In this document: piece after piece, positions 52,274 through 61,160 of the stretch
How positions within the stretch are numbered: position 1 is the stretch's first letter
How the letters are laid out: the number at the start of each line of letters is the position of its first letter
Program-made: the position numbers and the translations under genes
Source of the DNA: Vibrio sp. HI00D65
Lineage (GTDB): Bacteria; Pseudomonadota; Gammaproteobacteria; Enterobacterales; Vibrionaceae
Direction of reading: 5' to 3'
NCBI RefSeq assembly: GCF_001635455.1
Contig: NZ_LWEH01000364.1
Coordinates: forward strand, 62,001-126,000
Length of the DNA: 64,000 nucleotides
The notes under the pieces: model-generated
Database searches by the model: none
The model's input: the letters and a program-made list of their open reading frames with translations, nothing else
Told to the model about the DNA's origin: nothing

Positions 52274-52795
52274 GATGTGTAATCCCTCTCAAATGTTGAC
52301 GTTGAAAGGTTAACCACAAACTGTCACGCCGTTTTATCAATGCGACGAATGGCAATAATGCGGAGTGAATGGTTGAGTGAAGGCGTGAGTGGGGAAGTTA
52401 GAGGTGGGAGTAATTACCCTTCTCTGCAAAGAAAGATTCAAGTTTAGTCACCATCATGCTGCACTGTTTGTTAACTGGCCATTTCAATTAACCCAAATAA
52501 TTTAGCCCTTTATAAAGCTAATTAGAACGACTCAAGCAACATTAGTACATAATTTAAACACAACATAATAAATTCACACCATCAATGTGTAACCCCATAA
52601 CATTTACCACTATAGGAGCTTGCATTCACACTGTGTATTAATATAGGGTACAACCCGAAGTAGCTCGTCACAAGCCACTGATTTAAAAGAACAAAAAACC
52701 ATCAGGTCAATTAATCAATGCTTTGATAGCTATAATTCGCGTACGTCGGTCGTTCTAAACAATGGCTAGTCTTATAACAATTCAATGAGAACAAA
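52274..52795. promoter_or_regulatory. Divergent region between the ABC/barrel operon and the secreted-protein gene
   Basis: 522 bases, AT-rich toward the right. Promoters for both directions must lie here. I see no convincing LytTR direct repeat by eye and no ORF with a ribosome site. Confidence 0.35.
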
Positions 52796-53605
52796 ATGAA
52801 CTTACTTAACAAATCGGTTATCACAGCTATCACCAGTGCATTATTCATGACATCAGCGCAGTCAATGGCCAGCAGCGGCTGCTACTCGGGAGAAACCGAT
52901 GGCTCTCAATGGCTAGAAAGTATCATCGAGCCAGATAAACCACTCATCATTGATTACAACACCAGTACATGGGGTGAAATCGAAAAGTTTGATTTTGATT
53001 TCGGCTACGACAAGATTGAAAATCCACGAGGCCTTTCAGTTAGGGTTCTTTTAGCTAACCGCACTACAGAAGCAATGTCGATTTCAGGTAGGCTTGAGGG
53101 AGCGAATGGTGCAAACGGCGGCTCGAATAACGCTGGTCAAATTGAACTTTACATGAATCTAAACAGTGACCGTTATTTTTCACGTTTAGTTGACGGAAAA
53201 CTGAATCTTGGTTTAGCCCGTACAGATTCAAATGAAACCATCGAAGTAATCAAGGTAACAGCAAGATTCTGTGGTTTACCTGTTCAAGAAGGTGTCGCTG
53301 TTAGTGCGTCTGATCACAATATTCTTGCAGGCAACGCTCAGCCTCTATCACATTTTATTGATGCGGATACGACGTATCGAGTTTCGGCGACGGGAAGCGC
53401 AACCGATGAAAACGGAAATGCTATTACCGCAGTATCGATCAACTACATTGATTCTCGAAATTCTGAAAATTCGACGCTTCAAGTGAATACAGGCGAAGAA
53501 TTCTACCTTCATTCAAATGGTAAGGTATCTCTGTATTACGCAACAGAATCAAGTCAAAACACCGGTGGCCACACTGTCAAATTTGAGCGTGTTAACCTAG
53601 ATTAG
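52796..53605 (+). CDS. Secreted hypothetical protein
   Basis: 269 residues with a signal peptide (TSALFMTSAQSMASSGCYSG; cleavage after MAS likely). The mature part has one Cys pair candidate (CYSG... and ARFCGLP) and two beta-rich halves: about 40-165 (IDYNTSTWGEIEKFDFDFGY, LEGANGANGGSNNAG) and about 180-269 (FIDADTTYRVSATGSATDEN). No motif I know. It is divergent from the ABC/barrel operon with a shared 522-base spacer, so common control is possible. A terminator shared with the S41 peptidase gene follows. Confidence 0.75.
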   Translation: MNLLNKSVITAITSALFMTSAQSMASSGCYSGETDGSQWLESIIEPDKPLIIDYNTSTWGEIEKFDFDFGYDKIENPRGLSVRVLLANRTTEAMSISGRLEGANGANGGSNNAGQIELYMNLNSDRYFSRLVDGKLNLGLARTDSNETIEVIKVTARFCGLPVQEGVAVSASDHNILAGNAQPLSHFIDADTTYRVSATGSATDENGNAITAVSINYIDSRNSENSTLQVNTGEEFYLHSNGKVSLYYATESSQNTGGHTVKFERVNLD

Positions 53606-53701
53606 TCTCTAGCTCAAACCTGATTACAAGCATTATGTGTACCTAACTAATCGGGTATACATAACCATCGATAGGCTTGTCTTGATTTATACAAGCCACA
53701 C

Positions 53702-53731
53702 AAAAATAGCCGCTAATCAGCGGCTATTTTT
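53702..53731. terminator. Bidirectional terminator
   Basis: AAAAATAGCCGCT-AATC-AGCGGCTATTTTT, a 13-base perfect stem. The same stem occurs at 58051-58082. Confidence 0.9.
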
Positions 53732-53770
53732 CGTTATCCAAGTGACACTCTAACTAGGCACTCGTTAGCC

Positions 53771-55240
53771 TTAATAAAGTAATGACAATGCTTTTTCAAG
53801 TGCTGCATCTCGGCCTTGCTGACGATCTTCTAACACAAAGTTTCTAACCACGTGCTCTGGCTGCACCCCTGTAACTTCATGGTTTTTAAGGTCGCGATTC
53901 TTATAATATAAATTACTTAATGAATACTCCCAGCCATTGGGAAGCATTCTGCCAAATGCATCTGAGGTGGCACCTGATGTTGATTCACCAACGATGGTCA
54001 CGTGAGGGAGCGTCTTCATTGCCGATGCGAATGTCTCTGCTGCACTGACCGTTCCAAAAGAGGTCAAAAGTACAATCGGTTTTGTATATGAAATACCATC
54101 GCTTGGGGTCATCATGACATCAGCATCATGGCTGAATTCACCTTTGAAGTAAGAGCTAACATGCCAAGCTAACTGCTGCTCTTCAATCAAATGCTGCAAT
54201 AACCATAGACCTTGCATATCAAGCCCACCCTCATTTTCACGGATATCGATAATCAACGACTGGGTATCATTTAGCTGCGTTAAAATTTTAGTCACTAATT
54301 CTTCAAACTGACGATGAGCTTTATCTGTGTTTCGTTTAGGCGTTTCTGTTATTAAACCTTCATCGATATAGCTCATAAAGTCGCCAATTCTTAAGTATCC
54401 AGTCGGTATGCCTTTATTATCAATGATGCCCCAGTTCAGACGATGTTCCTTGCTCTCAAGAGAAGCTCGTTTTTTAAAACCTTCCTGTTCATGTTCAAAC
54501 AAATACTTCATGATATTGAGCGTGATTTTATCCTTCTGGCTGGTTATGTAGCTTTCTTTTTCGGATTCAGGAATATTTAACTGGTCAGCTTCCAACTCCA
54601 GTTTTTGTTCCAAGATGGCTTTATTGCTATACCATATCTGCAGCTCTTTTGAAGGGATAGAAATAGAACTATGATCATCCTTTAAGTGACGAAGTATTTC
54701 ATCGAATACATTTATTAGCTGTTCGTCGTCTGCACCGTGTAAGTCATCATAATATTTTTCATAAACCTCATCCCAGTCAATGTTACGTTCATCAAAAAAG
54801 GCATAGTGGTTGTTCATATCTTGCCAATATATATCGAACATCGATTGAGCATCAAAATCAAAGTAACCATCGCGAACCATAGAGTGACCAAGACCTTCAG
54901 TACATACATCATTGATATTACTAACTAAAGTATAAGTAAAAGGTCTAGGTCGAAGAATATTAAGAATCAATTGATTATCTTGACGAATGGAATGCTGTTT
55001 TATCGCCTCATAACTCAACTCTGTACCATAACTCAAAGAGTTAGACACTTCATAACAAGTGTTATTAACCACTTGTATCGTTCTTGTAGTCTCATTTTCG
55101 ATAACTTTAATTTCGCCGTCTCGTTGGCTAAACCAAACCCCATTAATATCATGGGTCTGGTCTTTTTTAACTTGTTCGCTATGACATGCGAATGAACCTT
55201 GAATTAAAGCAAGTGTCATCACATATTTAAGAGGTTTCAT
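53771..55240 (-). CDS. S41-family (CtpA/tricorn-like) serine peptidase, secreted
   Basis: 489 residues. The signal peptide ends GSFACHS; a lipobox is not convincing because Phe occupies the -2 position. A ~120-residue N-terminal beta domain is followed by a helical lid (FDIYWQDMNNHYAFFDERNI) and the S41 core: LIIDIRENEGG, the nucleophile region LLTSFGTVSAAETFASAMKT and the Gly-rich VIVGESTSGATSDAFGR. No PDZ domain is visible, unlike CtpA. Likely a periplasmic peptidase. Monocistronic. Confidence 0.88.
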   Translation of the reverse strand: MKPLKYVMTLALIQGSFACHSEQVKKDQTHDINGVWFSQRDGEIKVIENETTRTIQVVNNTCYEVSNSLSYGTELSYEAIKQHSIRQDNQLILNILRPRPFTYTLVSNINDVCTEGLGHSMVRDGYFDFDAQSMFDIYWQDMNNHYAFFDERNIDWDEVYEKYYDDLHGADDEQLINVFDEILRHLKDDHSSISIPSKELQIWYSNKAILEQKLELEADQLNIPESEKESYITSQKDKITLNIMKYLFEHEQEGFKKRASLESKEHRLNWGIIDNKGIPTGYLRIGDFMSYIDEGLITETPKRNTDKAHRQFEELVTKILTQLNDTQSLIIDIRENEGGLDMQGLWLLQHLIEEQQLAWHVSSYFKGEFSHDADVMMTPSDGISYTKPIVLLTSFGTVSAAETFASAMKTLPHVTIVGESTSGATSDAFGRMLPNGWEYSLSNLYYKNRDLKNHEVTGVQPEHVVRNFVLEDRQQGRDAALEKALSLLY

Positions 55241-55420
55241 TTTATTACTCCACTATACGGAAGTTAAAAATGATAAATTAATTTGATAATAAGCAGTGTA
55301 GGTATATGTATGTTTTATGTAACTGAGTCTATTACATCATTAATTAGAATAGAATAAATTAACATTGTCAAATTTAAAAAAATCTAATTTAAACCCACCT
55401 AATTTAGAGAATTGAGAATA

Positions 55421-55450
55421 AAAAAAGAGCCTATATTAAAATATAGGCTC
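55421..55450 (-). terminator. Terminator of the SDR-OsmC operon
   Basis: On the minus strand GAGCCTATATTTTAATATAGGCTC is an AT-rich 10-base stem followed by seven T. Confidence 0.85.
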
Positions 55451-55518
55451 AAAGCAGTGGCAGTGCATAAATTAAAAAAGGGTTCTATATTTTTAGCTAA
55501 TTAAATAAAATCGTTTAA

Positions 55519-56064
55519 TTAAGCCACAATCGCTGAGACTTTAACGGCATCACTGATTGTTCGGTAATTCGGAGAAAATTGTTGGACCCCAGCAATAACT
55601 TCATCGTAATCAGCCTGAGTACCATCACCTTGAACTTCAAACTGAAATTGGATCTCTTCGAAGCCAACCGGAGCTTCTTCAGATACATTCAAGAACCCAC
55701 GAAGATCCAAAGCCCCTTTGATGGTCAGCTTTACAGACTCTAAACGAATGCCGCGGGCACTGGCGCCTGCAACAAAACCAACCATCATACAGCCAGCCAT
55801 GCCACCCAGCAGGTAATCTTGTGGCGTAGGGTATGCGTTATTGCCAAGAAGCTCTTCTGGTTCACCCACGTCGAAAGTAAAATCTTTAACGATTTCTGTT
55901 CCACCTACCTTTTGGTTCAACGTGCGAATTTCGCTATGAACACCGCCTTTCCATTCAGCAACAATGCCGTATTCAGATACCGCTTGTGTTGCATCATCAG
56001 TAATAACTTTCGTATAAGCTGATAGGTCTTCTAAGTTAAGGCCATTTAATGGTGCATTACTCAT
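55519..56064 (-). CDS. OsmC-family protein
   Basis: 181 residues from the ATG at 56064 (MSNAPLNGLNLEDLSAYTKV), preceded by AAAGGA; the frame is open 47 codons earlier into the SDR gene and is not used. OsmC fold with the first redox cysteine (C92, GGMAGCMMVGFVAG). The second, resolving cysteine is absent: the usual CPVYRTL-like motif reads SPNYRTI. Peroxidase activity may therefore be altered or lost. Co-transcribed with the SDR gene under the TetR regulator. Confidence 0.88.
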   Translation of the reverse strand: MSNAPLNGLNLEDLSAYTKVITDDATQAVSEYGIVAEWKGGVHSEIRTLNQKVGGTEIVKDFTFDVGEPEELLGNNAYPTPQDYLLGGMAGCMMVGFVAGASARGIRLESVKLTIKGALDLRGFLNVSEEAPVGFEEIQFQFEVQGDGTQADYDEVIAGVQQFSPNYRTISDAVKVSAIVA

Positions 56065-56147
56065 GTTAAATCCTTTAATTATTTCTTGTTTATAGTGATT
56101 AATATTCATGTAGTGCCTCCCACACCGCGTGGAAGGCGACTTGTAAT

Positions 56148-56918
56148 TTAGTTTCGACCCGCCATCACGCCGCCATCGACATTTAGAATCGTGCCCGTTA
56201 CCCAAGAAGACTTATTCGATAGTAGGTATTCAATTGCATCAGCAACATCGTCTGTAGAACCAATTCGACCGATTGGGTGGAAATCGTTAAAACCTTGTAG
56301 TGCAGATTCAATCTCATCTTCAGCGATGAATGACTTATAAATTGTCGACATTACGACTGCTGGAGCCACTGCGTTTACACGTACACCGTGGTCACCTAGT
56401 TCAATGGCCAAGTTTTTTGTTAGTGCATGTAGTGCCGCTTTCTGCATTGAGTAAGCTGAAGAAGGCGTTGCTTTAATTGCTTGGTGTGCCCACATAGAAC
56501 CGATGTTTACAATTGCGCCACCACCGTGCTGTTTCATATTTTTCGCAACAGCTTGTGTAATGAAGAAGAAAGCACGGTTCATATCTAACTGAAGGTCGTA
56601 ATCTTGCTCAGAATGCTCTAGGAAATCGACAGGTTTGAAGAAACCAGCTGCATTCACCAAATAGCCAATGTGACGTTTTTCTGCATTTAATTGTTCAATA
56701 AAGCTTTGAACAGCAGAAGGGTCGTATAAATCAACCTGAGCCGTTTCAACATGACCATTCGTGGCTGATTCCAGTTCCAATTTTGCTTCAGCAAGATTCT
56801 GTTTGTCATGAGAGAGAATCATTACAGGCACACCAGACTTAAGCAGTCGCTCTGCTGTTGCTTTACCCATACCAGAAGAACCGCCAACAATTAGTGCAAT
56901 AGAAGATGTGTTAAACAT
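56148..56918 (-). CDS. Short-chain dehydrogenase/reductase, TetR-controlled
   Basis: 256 residues. SDR motifs: VGGSSGMGKA (cofactor), NAAGFF, the catalytic Ser in NIGSMWAH, and the Tyr/Lys in YSMQKAAL; all are present. PAVVMSTIY replaces the more usual PG segment. TGTILNVDGGVMAGRN is the classical C-terminus. A catalytic tetrad Asn (NRAFF) is also seen. First gene of the operon with the OsmC-like gene. Its promoter region carries two copies of the TetR operator (56943-56960 and 57046-57079). Confidence 0.92.
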   Translation of the reverse strand: MFNTSSIALIVGGSSGMGKATAERLLKSGVPVMILSHDKQNLAEAKLELESATNGHVETAQVDLYDPSAVQSFIEQLNAEKRHIGYLVNAAGFFKPVDFLEHSEQDYDLQLDMNRAFFFITQAVAKNMKQHGGGAIVNIGSMWAHQAIKATPSSAYSMQKAALHALTKNLAIELGDHGVRVNAVAPAVVMSTIYKSFIAEDEIESALQGFNDFHPIGRIGSTDDVADAIEYLLSNKSSWVTGTILNVDGGVMAGRN

Positions 56919-56942
56919 AATGAAATCCTTAATCTAAAAACT

Positions 56943-56960
56943 ACCTACCAGTAGATAGGT
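56943..56960. promoter_or_regulatory. TetR operator copy 1 (imperfect palindrome)
   Basis: ACCTACCAGTAGATAGGT, half-sites ACCTA and TAGGT, 24 bases upstream of the SDR start codon. Confidence 0.65.
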
Positions 56961-57045
56961 TTTTTATTCAAAAAAATGGAGGAGTAGTAGAGACCATCTC
57001 CTCGTCAGTGGGTGTACTTTAAGATCGGATCGGTTTCGCGTCAAC

Positions 57046-57079
57046 AACTTTATCTACCTATCAATAGGTAGATAAAGTT
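57046..57079. promoter_or_regulatory. TetR operator copy 2, perfect 34-base palindrome
   Basis: Arms 57046-57061 and 57064-57079 are exact reverse complements around a CA centre, with the core CTACCTATCAATAGGTAG. It is the strongest copy of the operator and probably covers the promoter of the SDR-OsmC operon. Confidence 0.75.
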
Positions 57080-57229
57080 ATTTTCAATGAAAGTCCATAT
57101 TTATCATAAACATAGTATGTAAAATTATTTTTGTAAAAATAAGCATCCGTCTCATAAAAAGTGTCTACAACACCATTTAGTGAGTCAGAACCATTACGAA
57201 TTTTTGTCCAATGACCAGTTTGCAGACAT

Positions 57230-57257
57230 AAAAAAAGCGAGGGCTAAGCCTCGCTTT
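57230..57257 (-). terminator. Terminator of the TetR gene
   Basis: On the minus strand AAAGCGAGG-CTTAG-CCCTCGCTTT, then TTTTTATG. A short plus-strand open frame crossing it is not a gene. Confidence 0.85.
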
Positions 57258-57370
57258 CAAAACAACAATCTCTTTTGGGTAGCACTGTGTTCAACATATC
57301 TAAAACGCAATAACGATGCCCTCTTACAAAGCCTAACGCTATACTGCACCGTATCAGCATAGTCGATAAA

Positions 57371-57943
57371 CTATAAAGCCTTCAGAATGTTTAAGCAGCC
57401 GACTTTCACCGAACGGATATAATCTGTGTCCTTGAATTGAGACAGTAAAATCCCTCCCTCCAAGGCGACAAAAACCAACCTCGCAGCTTGAGTCGCTTCT
57501 AACCCAGAACGGAAATGTCCACTCGCAATCCCCTGCTCTATGCTTTTACGAATAAAGTCTTCATTGATTTGAACAAATTTAGACAATAGGCTTTCCAAAC
57601 CATCCGCCAAAAAATAGAAGTCAGAAGCATACATACCACATAGACACAGTTTATTGTTCTCGCGTACATCAACAAAAATGTCGGCTAATGCTTCAATTTT
57701 ACCTTCTGCAGAGATGTCTTGACTCTCGATCCGCTTTAACGCTACTTCGTAATTAACAAGGTAACGTTCAAATACCGTTTGAGCCAGGTCTTGTTTCGTT
57801 TTGAAATGATAATGGATACTCGCAGTCTTTATCCCAAGCTCATTTTGAATGTCGCGAAAACTGAAGCCATTAAAACCTCGGCTTTGCATATAACTTTCCG
57901 CTAAATCGACGATCTTTTCTGCCGTTGGATTAAGTTCTTTCAT
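57371..57943 (-). CDS. TetR-family transcriptional regulator
   Basis: 190 residues from the ATG at 57943 (MKELNPTAEKIVDLAESYMQ), preceded by GGTGGAATT; the frame opens 14 codons earlier. The N-terminal HTH (FSFRDIQNELGIKTASIHYH, then FKTKQDLAQTVFERYL) is canonical, and the C-terminal helical ligand domain is unlike known classes. A copy of the palindrome found before the SDR gene sits 50 bases upstream of its start, so it presumably represses itself and the SDR-OsmC operon. Confidence 0.92.
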   Translation of the reverse strand: MKELNPTAEKIVDLAESYMQSRGFNGFSFRDIQNELGIKTASIHYHFKTKQDLAQTVFERYLVNYEVALKRIESQDISAEGKIEALADIFVDVRENNKLCLCGMYASDFYFLADGLESLLSKFVQINEDFIRKSIEQGIASGHFRSGLEATQAARLVFVALEGGILLSQFKDTDYIRSVKVGCLNILKAL

Positions 57944-57993
57944 ATTAATTCCACCTATATTTTGGGTGAATATAGCATAATTCACAGGGATCG

Positions 57994-58010
57994 CCTATCT
58001 ATCAGTAGGT
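57994..58010. promoter_or_regulatory. TetR operator copy 3, upstream of tetR
   Basis: CCTATCTATCAGTAGGT (minus strand ACCTACTGATAGATAGG) matches the other two copies in half-site sequence. A GTGAAT...ATTCAC repeat lies beside it at 57966-57985. Confidence 0.65.
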
Positions 58011-58050
58011 ATGGTTTTCCAGGAAGTGTAAAGTTCGAGTGTGGGTGGGC

Positions 58051-58082
58051 AAAAAAATAGCCGCTGATTAGCGGCTATTTTT
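58051..58082. terminator. Bidirectional terminator, same stem as at 53.7 kb
   Basis: AAAAAATAGCCGCT-GATT-AGCGGCTATTTTT. Serves the dehydrogenase gene on the minus strand. Confidence 0.88.
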
Positions 58083-58109
58083 AATTATCTAAACGAAGTT
58101 TCTATCTTT

Positions 58110-58985
58110 CTACGTCTTTGTCTCTTCAACCACAGCTTTCATCAATACAGAGGTATCCATACGGCCTTCACCTTGTGCAGAAAGAGCCTTGTATGCGTTG
58201 CTGGTCTTCTCCGTCAATGGAAGTTGAATGCCTTGGCGCTCAGCTTCATCTAAACAGAAACCTAAGTCTTTGATCATCCAATCAATGGCGAAACCGAAAT
58301 CAAACTTGTCTTGCGCCATTGTCGTAGCGCGGTTTTCCATCTGCCACGAACCAGCAGCGCCGTTTTTGAGGCAATCAACCAGAGTTGGGATATCTAAACC
58401 TGATTTCTCAGCAAGCACTAAGCCTTCAGATAAGCCATTCAACACACCAGCGATGCAGATCTGGTTAACCATTTTCGCGCGTTGGCCTTGGCCGACTTTA
58501 CCCATCAGAACTGACGATTTACCGTAAGCTTCAAACACAGGTTGAAGGTCGTTGAATAGCTGTTGCTCACCACCACACATGATAGTTAGCACGCCGTTCT
58601 CTGCACCTGCTTGACCACCAGACACTGGTGCATCCATAAAACGAACTCCAGCTTGCTTCGCAGCTACTTCAAGCTCTTCAGACAGGATTGCAGACGTTGT
58701 GGTGTGGTCAACAAGAATCGCGTTTGGCTTCATTGCTGCCAGTGCGCCTGTTTCGCTGGTTGTCATGCTTCGTACGTCATCATCATTACCCACACAAACC
58801 AGCACAACATCGGCTTCTGCCACACACTCAGCAACGCTCTCAGCGGTTCTACCTTGGTGCTTTCCAGCCCAGTCCAATGCTTTGCTATGAGTACGGTTAA
58901 ATACCGTTACCTCGAAACCGGCTTTGACTAGGTGTCCTGCCATTGGGAAACCCATAACACCTAACCCGATAAAACTTACTTTCAT
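58110..58985 (-). CDS. NAD(P)-dependent beta-hydroxyacid dehydrogenase (GarR/YihU/GLYR family)
   Basis: 291 residues. The N-terminal Rossmann motif SFIGLGVMGFPMAGHLVKAG is followed by substrate-binding DAPVSGGQAGAENGVLTIMC and catalytic KMVNQ (Lys in GQRAKMVNQICIAG), plus the C-terminal FDFGFAIDWMIKDL. Members reduce tartronate semialdehyde, glyoxylate/succinic semialdehyde or oxidise 3-hydroxyisobutyrate; the sequence does not decide which. It starts 17 bases after the LysR gene and is probably co-transcribed with it. Confidence 0.92.
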   Translation of the reverse strand: MKVSFIGLGVMGFPMAGHLVKAGFEVTVFNRTHSKALDWAGKHQGRTAESVAECVAEADVVLVCVGNDDDVRSMTTSETGALAAMKPNAILVDHTTTSAILSEELEVAAKQAGVRFMDAPVSGGQAGAENGVLTIMCGGEQQLFNDLQPVFEAYGKSSVLMGKVGQGQRAKMVNQICIAGVLNGLSEGLVLAEKSGLDIPTLVDCLKNGAAGSWQMENRATTMAQDKFDFGFAIDWMIKDLGFCLDEAERQGIQLPLTEKTSNAYKALSAQGEGRMDTSVLMKAVVEETKT

Positions 58986-59001
58986 CTCTTTCTCCTTTTG
59001 T

Positions 59002-59901
59002 TTAACTCAGCTCGTCGCTATGGAACGACTGAACGCTTTTAATTAACGCCTCAATAAGCAGAGTTAAAGCCTTCGGCTGATATTTTCTTTCTTTGTACAC
59101 TAAATACGCTTGACGATCACCCCGATGGTACTCAGGGAGTACTTGAACCAGATTCATTTCCGGATCAACATGACGAAAAGGCAGCGAAGCGATACCCAGC
59201 CCCTTCTGCGCTGCTGCCGCGACCGCACGAATATCGTTCACAATAAACTTAGGCCTGATCGTCACCATCTGTTCCAGGTGACCCGCTTTGTAAAGCGGCA
59301 TATCAAACACATCATCAACGTTAATCCAGTCTTGATGTTCGAGATCTTGTGGTTTAACGATCGGCTCACGTGATTCTAAATAGGTTTGGCTTGCAAAAAA
59401 ACCATGTTTCGCTTTAAACAATGGTCGAGCGATCATGCCGTCCATGTCGGAAATCTGAAACGTGATCAACAAATCACGGTCGGTTTTTGGCACCACTTGT
59501 TGCTGGCTCAAAATCAGATTGAGCTGCACATTTGGATATTGAGTAAGGTATTGCTCGACTGTCGGGCGAAGAAAACCACTATAGAAATTATGAGGCACTG
59601 CGAGTTTTACCTTACCTTGAATGGCATCGCGCTCTTCAAGCAGGCTACTAAAGCCTTGATGAAGAGACTCCATGCCACTACTCAGCGCTGCAAAGGCCGC
59701 CTCACCATCTTTCGTCGCCACCAGTTCCCTACCCTTCTTTTCTAACAAGCGGATGCTCAAACGCTCTTCTAAAGCGGTTAATCGGCGTGACATGGTCGAC
59801 ACAGGCAGTTGAAGCCGCTTCGATGCCGACAACAACGAGCCCTCTTCAACCACAATACAAAACAGGAATAGATCGTCAATATTTCCGAATATGGAATTCA
59901 T
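59002..59901 (-). CDS. LysR-family transcriptional regulator
   Basis: 299 residues from the ATG at 59901 (MNSIFGNIDDLFLFCIVVEE); an in-frame ATG nine codons earlier is less family-like, and neither has a strong ribosome site. HTH: GSLLSASKRLQLPVSTMSRR, followed by the effector domain (KVKLAVPHNFYSGFLRPTVE). CrgA/AaeR branch. It forms an operon with the downstream dehydrogenase and is divergent from the DUF2798 gene, so both are candidate targets. Confidence 0.9.
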   Translation of the reverse strand: MNSIFGNIDDLFLFCIVVEEGSLLSASKRLQLPVSTMSRRLTALEERLSIRLLEKKGRELVATKDGEAAFAALSSGMESLHQGFSSLLEERDAIQGKVKLAVPHNFYSGFLRPTVEQYLTQYPNVQLNLILSQQQVVPKTDRDLLITFQISDMDGMIARPLFKAKHGFFASQTYLESREPIVKPQDLEHQDWINVDDVFDMPLYKAGHLEQMVTIRPKFIVNDIRAVAAAAQKGLGIASLPFRHVDPEMNLVQVLPEYHRGDRQAYLVYKERKYQPKALTLLIEALIKSVQSFHSDELS

Positions 59902-59985
59902 ACTTCTATTTATGCCTATTTTTCTCATTAATGGATAGTTGTAACCTTATCTCATCAGTTACAGAAAATCACGGGAGACACATAT

Positions 59986-60216
59986 ATGAGCAAAAAACAA
60001 TTTTGGGTAACCGCGATTTTATCCTCACTCACCATGGCAACCATCATGTCTGGGTTAATTTCTGGCTTTAAAATGGGATTCAGCCACGAGTGGCCGCCAA
60101 TCTGGTTACAAAGCTTCTTCCTGGCTTGGCCGTGTGCCATTGTGCTGAACCTTACAGTACTCCCTTTGATTCGAAAGCTATCTGAGTGGATTTGTCGACC
60201 GCGTACACTTTGCTAA
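59986..60216 (+). CDS. DUF2798 small membrane protein
   Basis: 76 residues with two hydrophobic helices (FWVTAILSSLTMATIMSGLI and WLQSFFLAWPCAIVLNLTVL), the DUF2798 arrangement including the F-x-AWP turn. GGGAGACAC lies before the ATG. Function unknown. It is divergent from the LysR gene, a common arrangement for regulator targets. A terminator shared with the YeeN gene follows. Confidence 0.85.
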   Translation: MSKKQFWVTAILSSLTMATIMSGLISGFKMGFSHEWPPIWLQSFFLAWPCAIVLNLTVLPLIRKLSEWICRPRTLC

Positions 60217-60293
60217 CCAGCGCTATATAAACAGACCTTCTGTTAGGCAAAAGCACGGAACGATGATCAAGGTTTGATCAATACTCAAAGCAT

Positions 60294-60324
60294 AAAAAAA
60301 CCGAGCACTAGGCTCGGCTTTTTT
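60294..60324. terminator. Bidirectional terminator
   Basis: AAAAAACCGAGC-ACTA-GGCTCGGCTTTTTT between convergent genes. Confidence 0.85.
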
Positions 60325-60347
60325 ATTAACTATTATAACTGTAAAAA

Positions 60348-61064
60348 TTACAGCTCAGCGTTGTGGTAAACCTGCTGAACGTCATCACAGTCGTCAAGCA
60401 TGTCTAAGAACTTCTGGAACTTCTCAGAATCTTCTTCCGCTACTGGCGTCATAGTTTGAGGAACGAAGGTAATTTCCTCAACATCTAGAACTAGCTCAGG
60501 GAACGCGTTAGTTAGTGCAGTCTTCGTTTTGAAGAACTCTGTTGTTGGAGCGAATACAGTGATTACACCATCTTCTAGCTCTACATCTGTTACGTCTACG
60601 TCGTCCATCATTAGTGTTTCTAGGATGATCTCGTCATCTTCACCTTTGAACTGGAATACAGCTTGGTGAGCGAACATGTGAGAAACAGAACCTTCAACAC
60701 CGATTTTCGCGCCAGTTTTAACGAAACATTGGCGAACGTCTTGGAAAGTACGGTTGCCGTTGTCAGTTAGACAGTCAACGATTACGCTTGTGCCGCCTGG
60801 GCCAAAGCCTTCGTAACGAGCTGGAGCGTAGTCTTCACCACCGCCGCCGCTTGCTTTGTCGATCGCTTTGTCGATAACGTGTGCAGGAACTTGGTCTTTC
60901 TTCGCTTTAGCAATAAGGTGCTTTAGCGACAGGTTCATGTCTGGATCTGAACCACCATTCTTCGCACACATGTAAATTTCTTTACCGTATTTGGAATAAA
61001 CTTTAATTTTTGCGCCAGCAGTTTTAGCCATTGAGGCTTTGCGCACTTCAAAACTTCTTCCCAT
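60348..61064 (-). CDS. yeeN: YebC/PmpR (TACO1) family protein, YeeN type
   Basis: 238 residues, exactly the length of E. coli YeeN. The family signatures YSKYGKEIYMCAKNGGSDPD, NLSLKHLIAKAKKDQVPAHV, ARYEGFGPGGTSVIVDCLTD, GSVSHMFAHQAVFQFKG and DDCDDVQQVYHNAEL are intact. It resembles YeeN more than YebC (the GAKIKVYSKYGKEIYM start). The family includes DNA-binding regulators and ribosome-associated factors that help translation of proline stretches, so the role here is not decided. Monocistronic, with biased codon usage suggesting good expression. Confidence 0.93.
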   Translation of the reverse strand: MGRSFEVRKASMAKTAGAKIKVYSKYGKEIYMCAKNGGSDPDMNLSLKHLIAKAKKDQVPAHVIDKAIDKASGGGGEDYAPARYEGFGPGGTSVIVDCLTDNGNRTFQDVRQCFVKTGAKIGVEGSVSHMFAHQAVFQFKGEDDEIILETLMMDDVDVTDVELEDGVITVFAPTTEFFKTKTALTNAFPELVLDVEEITFVPQTMTPVAEEDSEKFQKFLDMLDDCDDVQQVYHNAEL

Positions 61065-61160
61065 CGGGATCTTCTCTCTGATTCAATTAACGGGGCAAAT
61101 TCTAGCAAATTACCGTGTCATTTCAATTCCACAGCTTTGCTGAGCAAGGTTTGTCTGCGG

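Noticed and set aside
57180..57362. 60-codon plus-strand open frame before tetR's end
   Set aside because: It runs through the tetR terminator hairpin and has no ribosome site.
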